Assembly: GCA_033032175.1 (NCBI GenBank)
Contig: CM065304.1
Coordinates: 8,680,001-8,744,000 of the forward strand
From: Saturnia japonica
Taxonomy: Eukaryota; Arthropoda; Insecta; Lepidoptera; Saturniidae
Reading direction: 5' to 3'
DNA: 64,000 nucleotides
The notes under the pieces are model-generated. The model did no database searches. It was not told the DNA's origin and saw nothing but the letters and a program-made list of their open reading frames with translations. The translations under genes and the position numbers were made by a program. This document shows, piece by piece, positions 1 to 10,795 of the stretch (position 1 is its first letter; every line of letters starts with the position of its first letter).

Positions 1-341
1 CGCAGTATTAATTTATTTTATTTAATATATTAGTAACAGATATTATAAATAAATTTTAGTTTTCTGTTCACCTTCTCGATATAAACTTTAAACATGCCAA
101 ATCTCAGTTTTCCATGCACGCAATACGCTTAAAAAGAGGTAGAAAGCTTTTGCTTCACGTATTTAATATGTCTTATTATATTAAGTGAGCAATTCTTGTA
201 TATATATATATATATGTAATTGGTTTCTCGGAAACGGCTCCAGCGATTTGGATGAAACTTTGTATTTAGATAATGTTTTTCATTCCAAGTATACCTAGAT
301 AAGTTATTTTTAAGACACCGAGCAAAGCTTGGCCCCCCAGA
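1..341 (-). mobile_element. Helitron-like family A, copy cut by the window edge
   Basis: Reverse-strand copy of the ~500-bp non-autonomous family seen complete at 14807-15303. It has the shared body (ggtttctcggaaacggctc; gacaccgagcaaagct) and ends at 341 where the reverse strand reads A|TC, the expected Helitron 5' junction. Its 3' end lies outside the window. It holds a (TA)n tract near 200-215. No coding capacity. Confidence 0.6.
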
Positions 342-671
342 TATTAGATTAATAAAGGGACATAAATTCACTGAGGGCAATTTAATTCCGAACAACTGAT
401 ATATGTATACAGGGTAGATTTTTGAGACGGGGCCTTACCTTAACCGTTGTAGGTACATGAAAACTTTCTGAGGAGACTGGCCTTATCTTTTTGAGACATT
501 TTGACCGGCATTTATAGTTCTTTTAAAGTGTACAATCGTTAAGGAAATAGGTAATTTACACAAAAAATTTCTTTCATGTCAATAGATCCTGTTTCTTATA
601 TGGATCAATAACCTCTATGGGACCAACTGAGGTTAGAGTACTAAAACGTCAGAAATTGCAAAAAACTTTTC

Positions 672-1052
672 TCATACATTTCGTAGGAAGGCTTCGATAA
701 TATTTTGCAAGAAAAGACACTCATGTAACATATATTCTGTATACTTATTTCGATCGAATTTTACGGATAGGGAATTAGTCAGATCGCGACTTAATTGCAA
801 TGGCGGCAACAGCCCAAGCAAAGGTACTTTGGCACCCTTGCGTAGTTGTTGCCCAGACCACGCTTTCGCGGCTGAGTGCCTTAAGCACTGGCCCCCAAAC
901 CTGGTCAAGTTATCAAATCTTTCAATGGCTCCAGAGTTCTTCAGGCTAACAGAATATTCAGGTTGAAAAAAATAAAGTAGCGCCTTTTTGAAAGAGTAGT
1001 ATATGTCATCTAAGTGGTCTGCTATCTGATTAAGTATTCCTTCCGGTAACAA
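672..1052 (-). CDS. Unidentified 126-codon ORF
   Basis: ATG to stop, 126 codons, which is long for such AT-rich DNA. The middle part has a near-even base composition and is also open on the plus strand (about 780-965, reading RSRLNCNGGNSPSKG). I recognise no domain, signal peptide or membrane segment. It lies directly beside a dispersed lepidopteran repeat that starts near 1055, so a decayed transposon fragment is more likely than a host gene. Which strand, if either, was coding is undecided. Confidence 0.2.
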   Translation of the reverse strand: MLPEGILNQIADHLDDIYYSFKKALLYFFQPEYSVSLKNSGAIERFDNLTRFGGQCLRHSAAKAWSGQQLRKGAKVPLLGLLPPLQLSRDLTNSLSVKFDRNKYTEYMLHECLFLQNIIEAFLRNV

Positions 1053-1054
1053 CT

Positions 1055-1245
1055 ATCGGTTGACTGTGAAGGAAAGTATATCGAGGAAACCTAAACGCAT
1101 GAGAAATGTTCTTGTATGTGGGAAAATATCAAGATCTATATTACTCCGCCTTTTAAATTTGCCAATATATCGTGGGACAGCCTGGTGATTAATCACCGTG
1201 CTTTCCCTCGGGAAGAGTCCTCAGCAGTGGGTATTTACAATCTGG
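1055..1245 (+). repeat. Dispersed 'gtgaaggaaa...cagcagtgg' repeat
   Basis: Carries the landmarks of a very common lepidopteran interspersed repeat: ggttgactgtgaaggaaag, gaggaaacc, cgtgggacagcctggtg and cagcagtgggtat, in the usual order. The middle is shortened and diverged. A second, split copy is at 54595-55240. Family origin (LINE tail or non-autonomous element) is not decided here. Confidence 0.55.
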
Positions 1246-1319
1246 TATTATGTAAGTATTGTATACATACACGTCAACTGATAGTTGTACGAATCGTTTG
1301 TTTAATAAACAATCTAGTA

Positions 1320-1618
1320 AGATTGTAAACTGTCGATAAATTGTCAACGAATGCTAAAATTGGAAATGTTACGGTAACATTTTCATAGACCTATAAACTA
1401 ATTGGATTGCTTTGGTCAGGTTGGACCAATGACCAAAACGCACGAGTCGAACGAGCACAGCGAACGGGTTGAGGCAGACACTGGCGAGTGTCAGAAACTA
1501 ATCAGCCTTTAAAAATTGACGTTTTTCAAGTCCTAGTGCTTATTTAATAGGCATAACCTACAAAACTAAAAAATATTTTATTAGTGTTTATTCATAATCT
1601 ACCGACAGTTTACAATCT
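1320..1618. mobile_element. MITE-like element with ~28-bp terminal inverted repeats
   Basis: The left end (1320, agattgtaaactgtcgata) and the reverse complement of the right end (1618) agree at 18 of 19 bases, and at about 24 of 28 when extended inward. The 299-bp interior has no ORF of note. No clear target-site duplication is visible. Size and ends suit a non-autonomous DNA transposon; the superfamily is unknown. Confidence 0.6.
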
Positions 1619-1623
1619 CACCA

Positions 1624-1700
1624 GATCCTACTAATATTATAAATGGGAAAATATTGTATATTTGGATGCATGAGCACCGCCAGGAATGCATTCAGGGACT
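1624..1700 (+). mobile_element. Helitron-like 5' end fragment
   Basis: Begins TCCTACTAATATTATAAATG, the characteristic 5' start of lepidopteran Helitron-like repeats, then loses similarity after about 70 bases. It starts six bases after the MITE at 1320-1618. Confidence 0.4.
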
Positions 1701-1831
1701 AAATTATAACTATAATACTATTAACTAATGTATTCTAATTACAAGTGTACTGTAACCTAGACGCTTTAAGTTTTTATTCAAGGAGTAATAAAAAAAATGT
1801 TAATTTTTTCTATGTATTTTCTATCCGACAG

Positions 1832-2115
1832 TTAGTGCAAGTGCACCTCCTTGCACCCTGCTGCCGGCGCCTAGGTTTGGATATTTGTTACTCAATTATG
1901 CAATAACAGCTGAACGAAATTGAATAAAATTTGGCAATCAGATAGTTCGTAGCCTGGTTTAACACATATGATGTTTTTTATCTCGGAAAATTACATGACT
2001 TAAAGGCTGTTATCAATTTTTTCAAATATTCACTCGAAGGAAGTCGCGTGTACAGCTTAGTTGATTATAAGTATTGACTATTAGTTCAAGTGCACCTCCT
2101 AGCACCCTGCTGCCG
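1832..2115 (+). repeat. Pair of 35-bp direct repeats around a Helitron-like piece
   Basis: The 35-bp words at 1832-1866 and 2081-2115 (core aagtgcacctcct and gcaccctgctgccg) agree at 33 of 35 bases. They sit 249 bp apart. Between them, 1880-2010 resembles the Helitron 5' interior (tttgttactcaattatgcaa, then ctgaac and aaatttggca). Flanking bases outside the repeats do not match, so the origin is unclear. Confidence 0.55.
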
Positions 2116-2141
2116 AACTAATCGTTCGTATAAAATTATCT

Positions 2142-2201
2142 GGTTACGTACGTAACCGTGGTACGTACGTACGTATGGTACCTACGTGGTTACATACGTG
2201 A
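2142..2201. repeat. TACG-rich palindromic tract
   Basis: A perfect 16-bp palindrome, GGTTACGTACGTAACC (2142-2157), is followed by gtacgtacgtacgt and further TACG units. It is simple-sequence DNA with strong self-complementarity. No function is implied. Confidence 0.6.
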
Positions 2202-3035
2202 ATCAATGAACTATCTATAAAATGGCGAAAGTGCTTAGAAAATAATGGTACATACTTCGATTGATTATAATATGTATAATTTCATAAAAAAAATTTGTTT
2301 TACATTTTCCATATAAAACGCTAATTTCATATGTAAGGACCTAATATTTACTTAAACATAAACGTACGTCGTCTGATTACGGTTCAGAGAAGCAATAGTA
2401 ATTCTAAAAACAATCTGCGTGAGACTGCACGTCGTCTTTTGAAATGTGTTCTTAATATAGTTCTACGAATTGTGCTGTGAGGAAATTATAATACTCAAAT
2501 CGCTGATGTACTTGTAAGCTACATCCTACATTAAAACTAACTTCTATTTTTTAAAGACCATTGTTTATGAGAATTGATAGGTTAAGTTAAAAAAAATACA
2601 TTTTAATTATATTACTTACTCTCCAACTGGAATCTAAAAGCATCTAGTGCATCTTGTAGTCTAGATAGAGACTACATTACTAATATCAATCGAAAAGGTG
2701 TTTTATTTTAATAAATTTTTTGAACATGTTAATTTATCATTTTATTTCTTGATTAAAAAATGCAGTAACAATCGTTGACTTCTGGATAGTCCAGACTCAT
2801 TGCCTCGATATTGTTTGTAAAGTTACAAATTAATGCACTATTAACAAATAATGTTTTTATAGATAGTTCTTTCAAATCCTTTAGGATTTGAGTAGAACCA
2901 TAGATGAACTTACATAGTAAAATTGCTAAGTAACAAAAATTAATGCCTATTTAATGTACCTATATAAAAAAAAGTTTTTAATATTAACGACTAAAAAGCT
3001 CATAATACAACCGAGATTTTAAAATTAAACGACAA
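2202..3035. other. No gene recognised
   Basis: AT-rich sequence with stops in all frames. I see no repeat family or site I can name. Confidence 0.5.
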
Positions 3036-3240
3036 TCTACACGGATATAAGGACTTCAAGAGTTTGTTTGCTTGAACGCGCAAATCTCTGGAATGATCAA
3101 TTAAATTTAAAAATTATTTTTGTTATTTATAGCTGCTTTATTGAGAAGTGTTACAGGCCATGTAACTTCACGCTACGAATCTAAAGAACAGAGCAATAAT
3201 CATGAACGTTAAGAAATCTAACTGAAGGCAAGTACGTAAA
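3036..3240 (+). mobile_element. Helitron-like family H, 5' fragment
   Basis: Has the family H body: agagtttgtttgcttgaacg, cgcaaatctctgga, tttattgagaag, acttcacgctacgaa and aggcaagtacg. It lacks the 3' hairpin and CTAG end. Complete relatives are at 9668-9972 and 16473-17107. Confidence 0.5.
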
Positions 3241-3360
3241 TTGAAAACAACACTAGGTTAGACGTGGTGCGGTTGAGCGTTGGTTGAATTAATTAAACGC
3301 GGATTAAACCATTGGGTTAGTACCATTAATACATTGAGGTTTTAGGGCTGGTGTAGACAG

Positions 3361-3400
3361 ACGCCGCGCCGCGCCGCGGACGCGCAGCCACCGCGCCGTA
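3361..3400. other. Short CG-rich tract
   Basis: Forty bases made almost only of C and G (cgccgcgccgcgccgcgga, then cgcgcagccaccgcgcc) inside very AT-rich DNA. It has no ORF continuing on either side. It could be the end of a MITE or simple-sequence DNA. Confidence 0.4.
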
Positions 3401-3404
3401 TGTT

Positions 3405-5330
3405 TGCTATATCGTTGTACCTTTTTACTAATATACATTGCTAGTCACGAAAATTATACGTGTAAGAATAATAAAAATGTTGTTTTTAACTTTTAAAACA
3501 ATATTTTTTGCATATAATAGGTATATCTAATAATTTGTCGAAAATTTTGATATTCATCTGAAGATAATCACAAAACTTACACCCATCTTTTCGTACAATT
3601 TTATAAAGTATATGGAATCCACCATGCACTTTTTACATCAAAATAGGATGAAACAATAAACGTCTATTTGACTTATTATTTTTATTTAGCGATTTCTTTA
3701 CATATACAACCTATATATCCGTTGTTTCAGTTACTTATCATAGACAAATATACCCTTTTGTCCTTCATTTTGTTCAATAACTTATCAATGGATAGTTTTT
3801 TTTGGTATTTACTTAATATATATCCATATCATATAGCTTGAATAGATAAGAGGGAACCCGATGTGTGTCTTAAGATAAAGACAGTACATACACATATGTA
3901 TTAATCGGGGATAGTAAACTCAGATATGTTATTGAAAACGGTCGTTTATTTGATTTAATGTATATTATTCAAGATCTCTAATAACCATATAGATAGTCCT
4001 GAACTGCTGAATATGTTTGGTTTCAGGATTCCTTCTCGTTACCCTCGTTATTACAATAACCTATTGAATTCTCCTTTTAGAAAAACTGTTTTTGGTTTAA
4101 ATTCTCCTGTAACTAGAATTAGCAAGTTGTACAATAAATTCAATAACCTCGAATGATTTGGGATTAATTTAATTTAATTTAATTGAAACGTTTAACCAGG
4201 TTACTTAACATTTTAGTTTACAATAAATAGGTACATGTATAAGATATATTTTATTCATCATTCTAAGCCTAATTTATGTGTTATTTTGAATGTATTTTAA
4301 TTTTTATTTACTGTTTTATTTGTTACTTCGTTTTATATATATAATATAAGCAAGCTGTGTTTACTGATAAATTGTACATTGTAATCATAATTTATGCAAC
4401 ATTCTTTTTAATATTTAGCATGTGCCAATGTTACAATTGCTGTAAACCAATTAATAAAAATAAAATAAACAGTATCTCACTGCACATGAACGCATATTTA
4501 TGAAGTAAAATTTAGCACTCAAACGTGTAATCGCAACAGGTGTCCAACCGCGGCATAAACTGTGAATGCGAGAATATGCATTCGGACGTGTGTTTCAAAC
4601 AATCTGGTTGAGATGCCGCCGTCTCTAGTACGTGGTACATAATAAATAAAATGAATATTGTGGTACCGAAATTTGTTGCTTATTTACAGATGAGTGACGC
4701 GTAAAAGTATATGAAATCAGATACTAATTTCGTATTAACGTTTATGGACGATTGTTGTGCTTTGTTCAGTGTGCGTTCTCGGAAATTTTTGTTTTCAAAG
4801 AGCAATATTGTTCGAAGTAGTGTAGTTTACACAGCTTTGTATTAATTCATTGACAAGCTGTTGACTCTACCTTGAAAATCCTGAAAATAGTTTCTGCGAA
4901 TATTTATTAAATAGTAAGATGGTGATTATTTTTTATAGATTAAAGTACTAATTCCCCTTTTTTATTATTTCATTGACCAAGATTTGCTGAAACAGTGTTA
5001 AATATTTTTAAAGTGTTTAGTTTGTAGTAAAAATTCAGATTATATTATTATAGTAGTATAGGTATAAAGCTGACAAAACTTTATCTGCTGATCAATAACG
5101 TTTTATAAATAGACGCGTTATAATATTTCTATTATAAAAGCAATTTCAAAACGTTACAAATTTTGAAAGGCGAAAGGAAACTCTGTTGTCAAAAAAGGAT
5201 AAAAGTTTCTTCTTGCTTACGCCGGTATCAAGTCGAAAGTGAACTGAGGGCAATTTCCCTCCATTCCCGTTGCCATATAAAGAGCATCAGTGCTGTATCT
5301 ATTTATAAAATATCATTGTTGATGATACGC
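3405..5330. other. No gene recognised
   Basis: AT-rich noncoding sequence. An arthropod-type initiator word (tTCAGTg) occurs near 4767, without other promoter signals. Nothing else is supportable. Confidence 0.45.
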
Positions 5331-5334
5331 ATAT

Positions 5335-5430
5335 TGCAATTCAAAAACAGTGGCAACCACCGAGAGATCATCAATCCAGCGCCAATCGCCGCTTTCATGC
5401 CTGGCAACTATACGCATCGGAGCATATTTT
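5335..5430 (-). repeat. Dispersed repeat family F, copy 1
   Basis: Shares an interrupted ~90-bp block with 58640-58745: ccaccgagagatcatcaatcc here versus ccaccgacagatcggcaatc there, then tcgccgctttcatgcc versus tcgctgctgtcatgcc. On the minus strand both read as similar short peptides (GMKAAIGAGLMISRW here, GMTAATADGLPICRW there), so this may be a decayed coding repeat. I do not recognise the protein. Confidence 0.45.
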
Positions 5431-6372
5431 TATTTTATACCATACAATATAAGCAATCTACGAAATTCTAAAAACATTGTAAAAAAAATAATTATCTGAA
5501 CAAAACACCGTAGCTGATATTCGATTTCATTCTCAAAAGGGAAACGAACAGAGCTCGCCCATTTTTTATACGCATTCTCGTCTTTAGTAACGGTACAGAC
5601 AGAGAGACGTGTAGGAGCATCGCCATGAGCGTGACAGGGACGAGTATCTTTTTTGCTAAAGCTTTTTAAAGTACATAAATACGAAAATGAAATGTTCCAA
5701 GACTCGGTATTGTCGAGTCGTACACCAATGTGTCTCAATAGTATTTAGGCATTCATTATAATAATGTAATGACTATAATTGGATAACCTAGGAAGAATTT
5801 TTTTAATGGTATCCTTATTTTGTAGGTAGTAGTTATGTATTTCGTTAATTTTGCTACATTGTATAAGCTGTATCTTTCGCTTATTGTAGGTGTTAAACTG
5901 TGCAGTTTCTTTTAAAAGTCTTTAATGTGACCATATAATATGGCAAAAGTTTTCAAATAATTTCATAAAATTTCTTTCAGACTTATTACTAATATTTTAA
6001 TTAATTACCTTTTCTGTTAACAATTGCGATAGACAGCAGTGGAATATCTGCTAAATACTTATTTAGCAGTTAATATCTTCTAGTTTGAGCCATGGCATGT
6101 AGTACACAGTATTTCAGATTTCACTTTTTTATATATATATATTACCGTGTAGAAAACCGTCTCAAATGATATAGGCACTTACAAAGATTTAAAGAAAGAA
6201 GATGACTAGTCAAAGTTTCTTTAAAACTATCAGAACAAAGGAGATAAACCTCAAGAAAGCCCAATTGCCAGAATAAACAACCCAAGAAAGATTGGTTTAG
6301 CAAAGAAATGTGAGGTGTCTCGCCCTAAAATAATAGAATAAGGAAACAAAGAAGAATAATAAAATTGTAAGA
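5431..6372. other. No gene recognised
   Basis: A minus-strand frame stays open from 5738 to 5430, but its residues look unconstrained and I give it no gene status. The rest is AT-rich noncoding sequence with a (TA)n run at 6131-6142. Confidence 0.4.
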
Positions 6373-6578
6373 ACTAGCGATCGCTCTATGATGGAAGTTC
6401 GACCAGAGACTTTTTTAAATCATAGACTGTTTTCTGTTTGATATTTGCAGTATGAACCTAAACAATGAATATTTTATCACTTGCTGTCACTTTTCATTGA
6501 GTGCCAATGTTAATAATAGGTCGGGGAAAAAGTTTCTTCGTGTTTTTATATGAAAGCTCAAGACATATTTCTGAAAGT

Positions 6579-7690
6579 TTATTTACAGTATTTATGTGCC
6601 GTTTTGTTCGATGACTTTCTGCCATTTTGTAGGTAGAGACATGATCCCGTTGCTGTAGAAAATTTGGGACTTCTGATAAAAAAACGCGACAAATAGTCTT
6701 GGCAGGCCTCTTTTGATGTTAACCTTACAGAACCTAAAGAATTCTGAAGAGACCGAAACAGGTGCAAATCTGAAGGTGCAAGCTGGAGGCACTAACACCT
6801 GCCATCTAAACTCTTAATTTTTGCTGAGTGGCTAAAAATGTGTGCGGTTACCCACATTATAAGAAGTGTAGTTCTATTACAGTTACCCACATTATAAGAA
6901 GTGTAGTTAAGTTGAATCTGTTTCCTAAAAATATTTCCACGAGTACATTCTATTATGATATGGTAAGTGTCCTCTAAAACTCCACAAGCAGTGCAATTGG
7001 GAGATTGAGCTTTACCCACAATCAAAGCATTTGTTTGTCGGTAAATGTCCAGAACGTAATCGAAACGCTGTTATAATATTATGTCTGCTTAAAGAACAAT
7101 TGTCGATCCAAGAGGTTACTGGGTCAGGTTGAATAGTTTTGTACCATGTACCTTTTTGGCGAGATCTCTCGTCAAAGTACTCCTTCCAAAAAATGCAAGC
7201 CTGACCGACCTTAGACCACGACCTTTTTCGAACGTTCTTGTCGTACGTGATCCATTTTTCATCGCCAGTTATCAAACTCTTCAAAAACGGTTCGATTTCA
7301 TTAATAAGTCTCAATAATTAATCGCAAATGAGTACACGGATCATTAGGTTTCTTTCAGTGAGATCGTGTGGCACCCAAATATAGCCAGCTTTCTTTAAAT
7401 GGATTAAAACTGTTTTGTGATCAATTTCCAATTCTTCAGCTACATCGGAACTACTGATATTCCTATCTTTCTTTCTCCACTTTTTTCGTATTAGGGCGAC
7501 CAGAGTGAGGTACATCTTAAACATTTGAACCAAATTTGTGCTACTCTTACTGACATTGCATTAGGTTCATAAACATCACAAATTTTTTTCGCTGCTTGAG
7601 TTGTATTTTTGCCATTTTTGTAATAATATTTTAAAATGTATCGAATTTCTTCATTAGATTCACTCTTTTTACAGAAAGAAAAACAAATGA
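6579..7690 (-). pseudogene. Mariner transposase relic lacking its catalytic core
   Basis: Transposase acts in the nucleus to cut and paste the element; here only pieces remain. Going down the minus strand: an N-terminal helix-turn-helix piece (about 7690-7515; GKNTTQAAKKICDVYE), a second helix-turn-helix piece (7495-7330; VAEELEIDHKTVLIHLKKAG, then WVPHDLTERN), the first catalytic Asp block (ITGDEKWITYDKN, about 7270-7230), then a break. After a LINE-derived stretch (about 7140-6800) the C-terminus resumes (HLFRSLQNSL; LPTKWQKVIEQNG) in two frames. The second Asp (HDNARPH block) and third Asp (SPDLAP block) are missing. At least two frameshifts and a deletion after WFK are also visible. Confidence 0.75.
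6800..7140 (-). mobile_element. LINE C-terminal fragment inside the mariner
   Basis: The minus strand reads SLSRHNIITAFRLRSGHLPT, then PNCTACGVLEDTYHIIIECT. This is the C-x2-C-x-H-x-C type cysteine/histidine motif found at the C-terminus of many non-LTR retrotransposon proteins, and it does not belong to mariner. A 27-bp word (gttacccacattataagaag...) is duplicated at 6847-6873 and 6882-6908 inside it. Exact junctions with mariner sequence are uncertain by some tens of bases. Confidence 0.6.
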
Positions 7691-8224
7691 AAAATAGAGG
7701 GGAAATATATTTTTTTCGTTTTCTTTTTAATGTTACCAAAACCAGCCAGATACAAGTAGTACAGCCAAAGAAATTTTATAACAAGTTTATACCTACGTTA
7801 TGCGAAAACACTTTTTATCCCGACATAATATTTTGGGGAGTCTAAATTCAATGGCACTAGTCGGATTAGGATTCGCAGTATTAATTTATTTTATTTAATA
7901 TGTTAGTAACATATATTATAGATAAATTTTAGCTTTCTGCACTCCTTCTCTATATAAACTTTAACCATGCCAAATCTCACAGACTTCCGTGCATGCAATA
8001 CGCTTAAAAAGGGATACAAAGTTTTTGCTTCACGTATTAATATTGTAAGAATATATAATCAGAGACTGGTTAACATTTCTTTCATTAAATAGTGATTCCT
8101 CGGCGTCTATAATCGCCGACACTTAATGTGCAGTATGAAGTCGTCGTTTAAAATTATGCAAATTATGGTAAATACTATTAACAGTAGCTGCGTATAACTT
8201 GACGTGTATGGAGGGCCCATAAGA

Positions 8225-8640
8225 CCTGTTAACATCTATGAATGTGTGTGAGTGTTGGACATCGAAAGATACTAGTGAACATAAGATTCCATGTGGAGAG
8301 ATGCGAATGGTAAGATGTATGTGTGGTGTAACTAGAATGGATAATCAGAGAATGAAAATGAGTATATCAGAGGAAGCATGAAAGTAGCACCAGTTACAGG
8401 AAAGTTAAAGAGTAATAGGTTATAGTGCCATGAACTCACCGCGCCGTAACGAGAGGTGAAAGTTATATAACTAGAAGAGTATTAAGTGTGAAAGTAGATG
8501 GAAATAGAAGCAGAGGAAAACCAAAGAACCATAGATGAATTTGTGAGGAATATTTGTATCAAAGGGTTATAATACTGAAATTACGGCTGATAGAGGACAG
8601 TGGAAGAGGAAAACATATGTCGACGCTTCTTAGGTGAGAT
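8225..8640 (+). mobile_element. Decayed LINE 3' coding end
   Basis: The plus strand carries, in shifting frames, the C-terminal signature of a common arthropod LINE: GEMRMVRCMCGVTRMDNQ, KVAPVTGKLKSNRL, and, near the end, pieces resembling the usual RGRPKKRW...DRGEWKR tail. Stops and frameshifts are frequent. Probably RTE/BovB-related or another LINE with this conserved tail. No 5' part is present. Confidence 0.6.
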
Positions 8641-8989
8641 AAGGGCAACAGGAACCAACAGGACATTAAGCCATTTCAAATAACAACCTCTAATTAAACC
8701 AGATTACACCAGTCAATTAAATTTGTCCTACTTTGATCTACTGTGATTATTTAACTGGTATGTTCAATTTGAGTATAATATTTACTCTATAAAGTATGGC
8801 AATTGCATAGACAGTTTAAGTGTCAATATATTAAACAGTTTAACCTACATTTTCTTTCCGGCGTACTTGTTTCTCACGTACCGACGCACATTTCAAGTCT
8901 TCGTATGCTTTTTACAGACGTCTCTATGCTCATAACCGACCATAATTACAAACAAACGAAATATGTATGTAATTTCATGTAATATGTAA

Positions 8990-9120
8990 TGGGTTTCTCA
9001 GAAACGACTCTAACGATTTGAATGCAATTTTTTTTATTAAATAATATATATTTTACTATCTAAGTTTATCTATATTAGATAAGTGTGTTTGTTTATACAC
9101 CGAGCATTACTCGGTCTTCC
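8990..9120 (-). mobile_element. Helitron-like family A fragment
   Basis: Contains gggtttctcagaaacgactc and acaccgagcattactcggtc, matching the 5' half of family A on the minus strand. The rest of the element is absent. Confidence 0.5.
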
Positions 9121-9186
9121 GAAAGTTATTATAACTACTATGATCATAGGCTCATAGAGGCACTCAATATTAAGTTAACAAGACAA

Positions 9187-9432
9187 ATTTTAACAAAAAA
9201 AACAGCTGCAATGATTAATTGTATTAATGTTAATGTTCTCTTGTGTATCTTCGAAGTCGAATTTTCCATGGTAATGAAATTAAAATGGGACTATACTTGA
9301 GGTATCCCTTTCTAAAGAAAAAAAAGATCATGTAAATCAATTGATAAACAAAGAAGTTAAGGCTGAACATCATTAAAAAAAAAACAAATATACATTCGAA
9401 TTAAAAACCTCGTCCTTTTTTAGAAGTCGTAT
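9187..9432 (+). repeat. Family D repeat, single-arm copy
   Basis: Corresponds to the right arm and tail of the hairpin element at 22586-23018: attttaacaaaaaa, aatgaaattaaaatgggac, tacttgaggtatccctttct, aaagaagttaaggctgaac and the end cctttttt|agaagtcg. The left arm is missing, so this copy cannot fold back. Confidence 0.55.
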
Positions 9433-9667
9433 AAAAAACTTTCCAACTACATACTGACAAATTAATTGATATGTGTATTTCAACATTTCCTGTTGTGCAC
9501 CATAATAACGAATTTTATTTTTCAAGAAAAATAAAAATGCGTATTGTAATTGCCTTTGAATGGATACGAAATAAACCATAATTTAAATAACTGTCTCAGT
9601 GTAAAAAATTTAAAAACATAAACACAGTTATAAAAATATCTTTAGTACACAATTATTGAATTTATCT

Positions 9668-9972
9668 TTACTATAATAGTAATATTATAAAACTCTACTG
9701 ATTGTTTGTTTGAACACGATAATCTCTGTAACTACCAGTCGAAATTGGAAAATTCTTTTAGCATTGTATAGCCTATTTATTGAGGAAACTTTAAGGCTAT
9801 ATAACTTCATGCGACGACCCTAAGAAGTGGAACAGCAATATGGTACGTCAAGCAATCTGGCAAGCTGTAGGAAAGTACAGGAAATGGGGACAACGATCTC
9901 TACAACGCGAGTGTTCCAGCGGCGAATTCATCGAATAAATTTATCACGGGTGAAACCGCGGGGCACAGCTAG
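9668..9972 (+). mobile_element. Helitron-like family H, nearly complete copy
   Basis: Begins near taatattataaaactct, passes through tttgtttgaacacgataatc and tatttattgaggaaac, and ends with cacgggtgaaaccgcgg, then ggcacagCTAG followed by T at 9973. A short stem upstream of CTAG|T is what Helitron 3' ends show. No protein is encoded. Confidence 0.6.
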
Positions 9973-10624
9973 TAATCCCATAAACAGAAGTTAGGTATCC
10001 CAGGAGCAAAAATATATCTGTTTATTTAGACTCTTTTCTAATTATATTACTCAGATTTATTATTATTATTAATCGTAGTAGGTACAGATTTCACAGGCAA
10101 GCCATGACATTATTGTAAACAATAAATGACTGTTTTAAAAATAGTTGTAACTTAGACACGTAGGTACCCTACATATTTTGAATGTTATTGTCAATAAGCC
10201 GAGAGAAGGGCTCTCTCTATCTGCAATGAACCGAAGTGAACTTATGATATAGATACTCACTTCACTTATAATAAATTATGTTAAAGAAAGAAGTAAATAA
10301 TACAATAAATTTAAATGAATATCAATATATATATAAAAGTCTAAGCGTACATAGGTACAGGCGGCGGGAAACGACTTTATTTTATACGCTTAGATCTTTT
10401 AAACTACGCAACGAATTTAATGTGGTTTTCACAATATTTTAGGTAATTTTTTACGGAAGGTTTATATATACAATACATTTCAATAAAGTTTTTGTATGGT
10501 ATAGAAATTCAATGATTTGTAATCAAGTCGTCAAAAAATTATTTTCGGGGGCTTACATGACCAACACTGGCTAAAACTTAAAGAGATACATTAAAATATA
10601 TCATACATACATCGATACATATAT
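9973..10624. other. No gene recognised
   Basis: AT-rich noncoding DNA with a short tatatata tract near 10325. Nothing supportable. Confidence 0.45.
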
Positions 10625-10795
10625 CGATTTCCTAAAGTTGACTTTTTCTCCATTAATAGGGCACAAAGCTAAACTCCGAGCAGCTACTGAGAATTTCAAA
10701 GAAACCCCCAATAACACTTTGCGCGACCTGGGAATTGCACCTAGGACCTCGAGCATAGCAGTCGCGTTTAGGACCACTAGGCAAATGAGACAGTC
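10625..10795 (-). mobile_element. tRNA-derived SINE, 5' part
   Basis: On the minus strand the head reads TTGCCTAGTGGTC (a pol III A box) and GGTGCAATTCC (a B box) about 30 bases later. The body follows: cgcaaagtgttattggggg, tttctttgaaattctcagta and gctttgtgccc. The same body is in the copy at 52215-52460. It breaks off at an atcgatacatatatcga tract. Confidence 0.7.

Larger units (their letters stand above)
6519..7825 (-). mobile_element. Mariner-like element with intact terminal inverted repeats
   Basis: The left end (GGTCGGGGAAAAAGTTTCTT) and the reverse complement of the right end (TGTCGGGATAAAAAGTGTTT) are recognisable mariner inverted repeats, similar over about 26 bases. Each is flanked by TA (6517-6518 and 7826-7827), the mariner target duplication. 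The span is 1307 bp, the usual size for the superfamily. Inside is a minus-strand transposase relic whose middle has been replaced by a LINE fragment. It cannot encode a working enzyme. Confidence 0.8.
6374..8045 (-). mobile_element. Helitron-like family A copy split by a mariner
   Basis: The two halves, 6374-6518 and 7826-8045, join to give the family A sequence seen unbroken at 24399-24737 and 14807-15303. The outer 3' end reads CTAG on the minus strand at 6374. The family text runs through caatgttaata before the insertion and resumes with ttttggggagtctaaattc after it. This shows the mariner arrived after the Helitron copy. Confidence 0.65.

Noticed and set aside
5430..5738. 102-codon minus-strand ORF
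   Set aside because: No recognisable motif, AT-rich C-terminal half of hydrophobic low-complexity residues, no neighbour support.
10625..10795. Functional tRNA gene
   Set aside because: A and B boxes are present but the sequence does not give a tRNA cloverleaf and continues into a SINE body shared with 52215-52460.
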